Source of the DNA: Clytia hemisphaerica
Lineage: Eukaryota > Cnidaria > Hydrozoa > Leptothecata > Clytiidae
DNA length: 64,000 nucleotides
Direction of reading: 5' to 3'
Assembly (NCBI GenBank): GCA_902728285.1
Contig: CACVBU010001294.1
Span: forward strand, 1,465,536-1,529,535
Of the stretch, positions 61,942 to 64,000 are shown piece after piece (positions within the stretch are counted from its first letter, which is position 1; every line of letters starts with the position of its first letter). The notes under the pieces are model-generated. The model saw nothing but the letters and a program-made list of their open reading frames with translations. It was not told where the DNA came from and ran no database searches. The translations under genes and the position numbers were made by a program.

Positions 61942-62553
61942 TCAATAAAAATCGTTTCTTTCATCAGTCATTTGTACCATCAAACTTTCGTGATCATTCT
62001 TCTGTTTCTTCTCCTCCCCAGACCTCTTGATCCATCTCCGATAAACAACAACCGTTAAAATAAGTGTCAAAATGGATGCTAACACACCCGCACAGCCAAT
62101 CATGTAGCTCCATCCGAGTTTGAAATTATGCGCAGTTAATTCATTGGAAGATCGGTTAAATTCGATTCCATATAACATTAAAGTCAGTGCCAAAGAACCG
62201 GATCCGATCAAATGTAGCAATACTAATAACAGATTTGTATATCGACTCGGCTTCCGTGAGAAAAGAATACTGAAAACGGTTGCTAAGATACAACAAACTG
62301 TACCTAAGACTGCTCCCATCCGACAAAATTTCATCCATGCTGTACTTCCTATTGAGTCCTGAGCGATATAACATTCATAAAAAGTATAATTTGTCGAAGA
62401 ATTACATGATTTCCATAATCCCTCGATCACAGTGAGGTTACCATTTTGATAAATCCTCCAGTTCGGTGTAACTATAGAAACAGCGTAGACAACCAGACAC
62501 AAAAAACATGTGAATGGGACCAAGATGTATCGACAGCAGCATAAACCCATCAT
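61942..62553 (-). CDS. Claudin/PMP22-like four-span membrane protein
   Basis: A single-exon frame of 203 aa starts at 62553 (a second Met follows directly). Four hydrophobic spans are visible at about 8-29, 78-98, 106-128 and 149-170. The first extracellular loop carries the superfamily signature W..GLW..C..C: Trp32, Gly45-Leu46-Trp47, Cys50 and Cys61, with two N-glycosylation sites (NSS, NYT). Length and topology suit claudins, EMP/PMP22 and related invertebrate proteins, which make cell-cell junctions or modulate membrane proteins. The tail is charged (KRSGEEKKQKND) and ends DFY, which might bind a PDZ domain, though that is a guess. Subfamily cannot be settled from sequence alone. An intronless gene among split neighbours is notable. 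A polyadenylation signal lies about 105 bases after the stop. Confidence 0.85.
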   Translation of the reverse strand: MMGLCCCRYILVPFTCFLCLVVYAVSIVTPNWRIYQNGNLTVIEGLWKSCNSSTNYTFYECYIAQDSIGSTAWMKFCRMGAVLGTVCCILATVFSILFSRKPSRYTNLLLVLLHLIGSGSLALTLMLYGIEFNRSSNELTAHNFKLGWSYMIGCAGVLASILTLILTVVVYRRWIKRSGEEKKQKNDHESLMVQMTDERNDFY

Positions 62554-64000
62554 TCTATCAATTCATTTTTCTTGACAATGTATTTTATTATCAAAGCTAG
62601 AAAGTTAAAGAAGTTAATAGCACTCATGGCTAGACTTGCTTTAATGTTTAATAAGTCTCTGTTTCAAAATATATAACCCTAAAAATCTTACAAGTAATCA
62701 ACTAAACTGTAACTTGAAACTTGGATAAAGTATGTTATCTTTCACATACCTGTGCTATAAGGTTTAGAGGGCCTTGATATGATAGTTCAATTAGTATTCG
62801 AAAGAATGAAGAGTAAAAACAATGTCTAGTAGTAGAAATCAAATTCTAACATGCTACTACATATTACTCTTATAGGTGAACGTAAAAGTCAATGTATATT
62901 TTTGTCAAAAATTATAGGTGAACATAAAAATGCATACACAATAGCATACACAACTGTGTTTTTTATGTTCACCTAATACTCTTATAGTATACAATTTAAG
63001 ATTATCATGAATCCCAGAATTCACTTAAACTGTATATCCTCATCTCTTGAGTTCTACGGTCTAACACTCAAATCGAAATAAAATAAAAATCTGAATTTGT
63101 TGTTTTGTTTTCTCACGACAAAAAACTTTTACTTTAAGACAGTCGAGTGTGTTTCCAGTCTGTGAATTTTCTCATTAAGATTTTTGTAATCAAAATATTT
63201 TGAAAACAAACACAAAGTGAACATCAATATTAGACCAGCTTCAATTGAATTAGAACATTACTTTAAAGATTCCTCAAAAATAACAAAATAAGCCTAAAGA
63301 ACCCACGAAGGATAATCAGCCTGACCCCCCAAAATTCAGGAAATGATAAGATTTTCCACAATAATCTTTTCTCTCTAATTTTAGATTCTGACGGTCCACT
63401 TTCTCTCAGTCATACTAACCTTAGGAGCACCCTTCTGGAAAATTGAAAACCTATTCTTAAGCTTTTCCTCGACATCAATTCTCCAAGATTTTCATAAAAA
63501 TAAAATTGTCATTTCTATGTGTAGCCTGAGAAAAAAGATATTAGTAAAATTTGCTCAATATTATCTGAATTAATATGTAGCTTAGGCTCAAAATATTGTC
63601 CAAATAAGTACATCCAGGCTCAACCCAAATGAAGGTTTTCTTATGAAATAAATGTGTACAATAGATACCCTAAAATTTCATAATGACTTGAAAACTATTG
63701 TTTTATAAAACTGCTATCCAGATTGGCTGAATGGGTCACTGAGGTCTCCTGCATTGAGACAGAGGTGTACCAAATGAAATTTCTTCATTCAACTGAATAC
63801 AGGGGGTTTAGAAATCTTTGATCCAACATATACTATGGCAAAGATATGTCCTGCTCTAGCCTGCGTTTTTATTTCATCTTTAAACATAAAGTTTAAATCT
63901 TTTTTTTCTGCTATAAAAAAATCACAAACATTTTCCTTACAAACTCTACTGTCTTTATATCGCCCTACTTTTTTATATCTCATATCACCCTAATCACAGA
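62554..64000. other. Gene-free 3' end of the window
   Basis: AT-rich sequence with no supported exon. It should hold the promoter of the claudin-like gene on the minus strand. A small inverted-repeat element (62875-62976) is listed separately. The short open frames here look random. Confidence 0.5.
62875..62976. mobile_element. Very short MITE, TIR AGGTGAAC(G/A)TAAAA
   Basis: AGGTGAACGTAAAAG at the left pairs with TTTTTATGTTCACCT at the right, and a second inner AGGTGAACATAAAAA copy is present. TACTCTTAT occurs just outside both ends, suggesting a target duplication of eight or nine bases. Confidence 0.65.

Noticed and set aside
63789..63983. Minus-strand frame of 64 codons near the window end
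   Set aside because: No domain, no flanking splice pattern, composition like the surrounding DNA.

Overview
This is AT-rich nuclear DNA from an animal. Nothing looks prokaryotic: all but one of the genes are split by GT-AG introns of about 0.1-5 kb. The gene set (PPPDE peptidase, PP2C phosphatase, canonical poly(A) polymerase, TM7SF3-like receptor, NXPE-like secreted protein, claudin-like four-span protein) is metazoan. Compact genes, NXPE-type genes, many small inverted-repeat elements and a Ngaro/DIRS-type retroelement would suit an early-branching or invertebrate animal such as a cnidarian. That placement is inference only.

Gene layout: DESI2-like (+, 2272-5000, 8 exons, 258 aa); PPM1A/B-like (-, 14904-10694, 6 exons, 445 aa); poly(A) polymerase (-, 33730-17468, 23 exons recovered, N-terminal exon not found); TM7SF3-like (-, 51763-48189, 8 exons of the C-terminal part); NXPE-like (+, 53155-61137, 7 exons, 479 aa, key esterase residues replaced); claudin/PMP22-like (-, 62553-61942, single exon, 203 aa). 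Exon junctions were worked out by hand; every listed junction keeps reading phase. The genes are not an operon. They belong to separate cellular jobs: protein modification, mRNA 3'-end formation, membrane and secreted proteins.

The space between and inside the genes is packed with mobile DNA. The clearest items are: (1) a tyrosine-recombinase-type retroelement with split direct repeats (A1 - coding relic - B1A2 - B2) at 55880-59546 inside an NXPE intron; (2) a three-level nest of inverted-repeat elements at 41383-45765; (3) a TTAA-flanked element at 31290-32962 in a poly(A) polymerase intron that has itself received two other insertions; (4) two C/G-tract-ended elements with 7-bp target duplications (8702-9544 and 31380-31945) that share an architecture but carry different subterminal palindrome words; (5) a 1.5-kb fold-back palindrome at 35613-37142; (6) several families of TA-, TTAA- or hAT-like MITEs; (7) a 3' fragment of a non-LTR retrotransposon near 38.4-39.2 kb and a tRNA-derived SINE at 23.3-23.65 kb. 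An array of CAGCTGG...CTGTTCT units lies just upstream of the phosphatase gene.

I see no coherent new defence-like or biosynthetic system. The best candidates for something undescribed are the split-repeat retroelement, the palindrome-word pair of transposons, the CTGTTCT array and the apparent NXPE pseudo-esterase.
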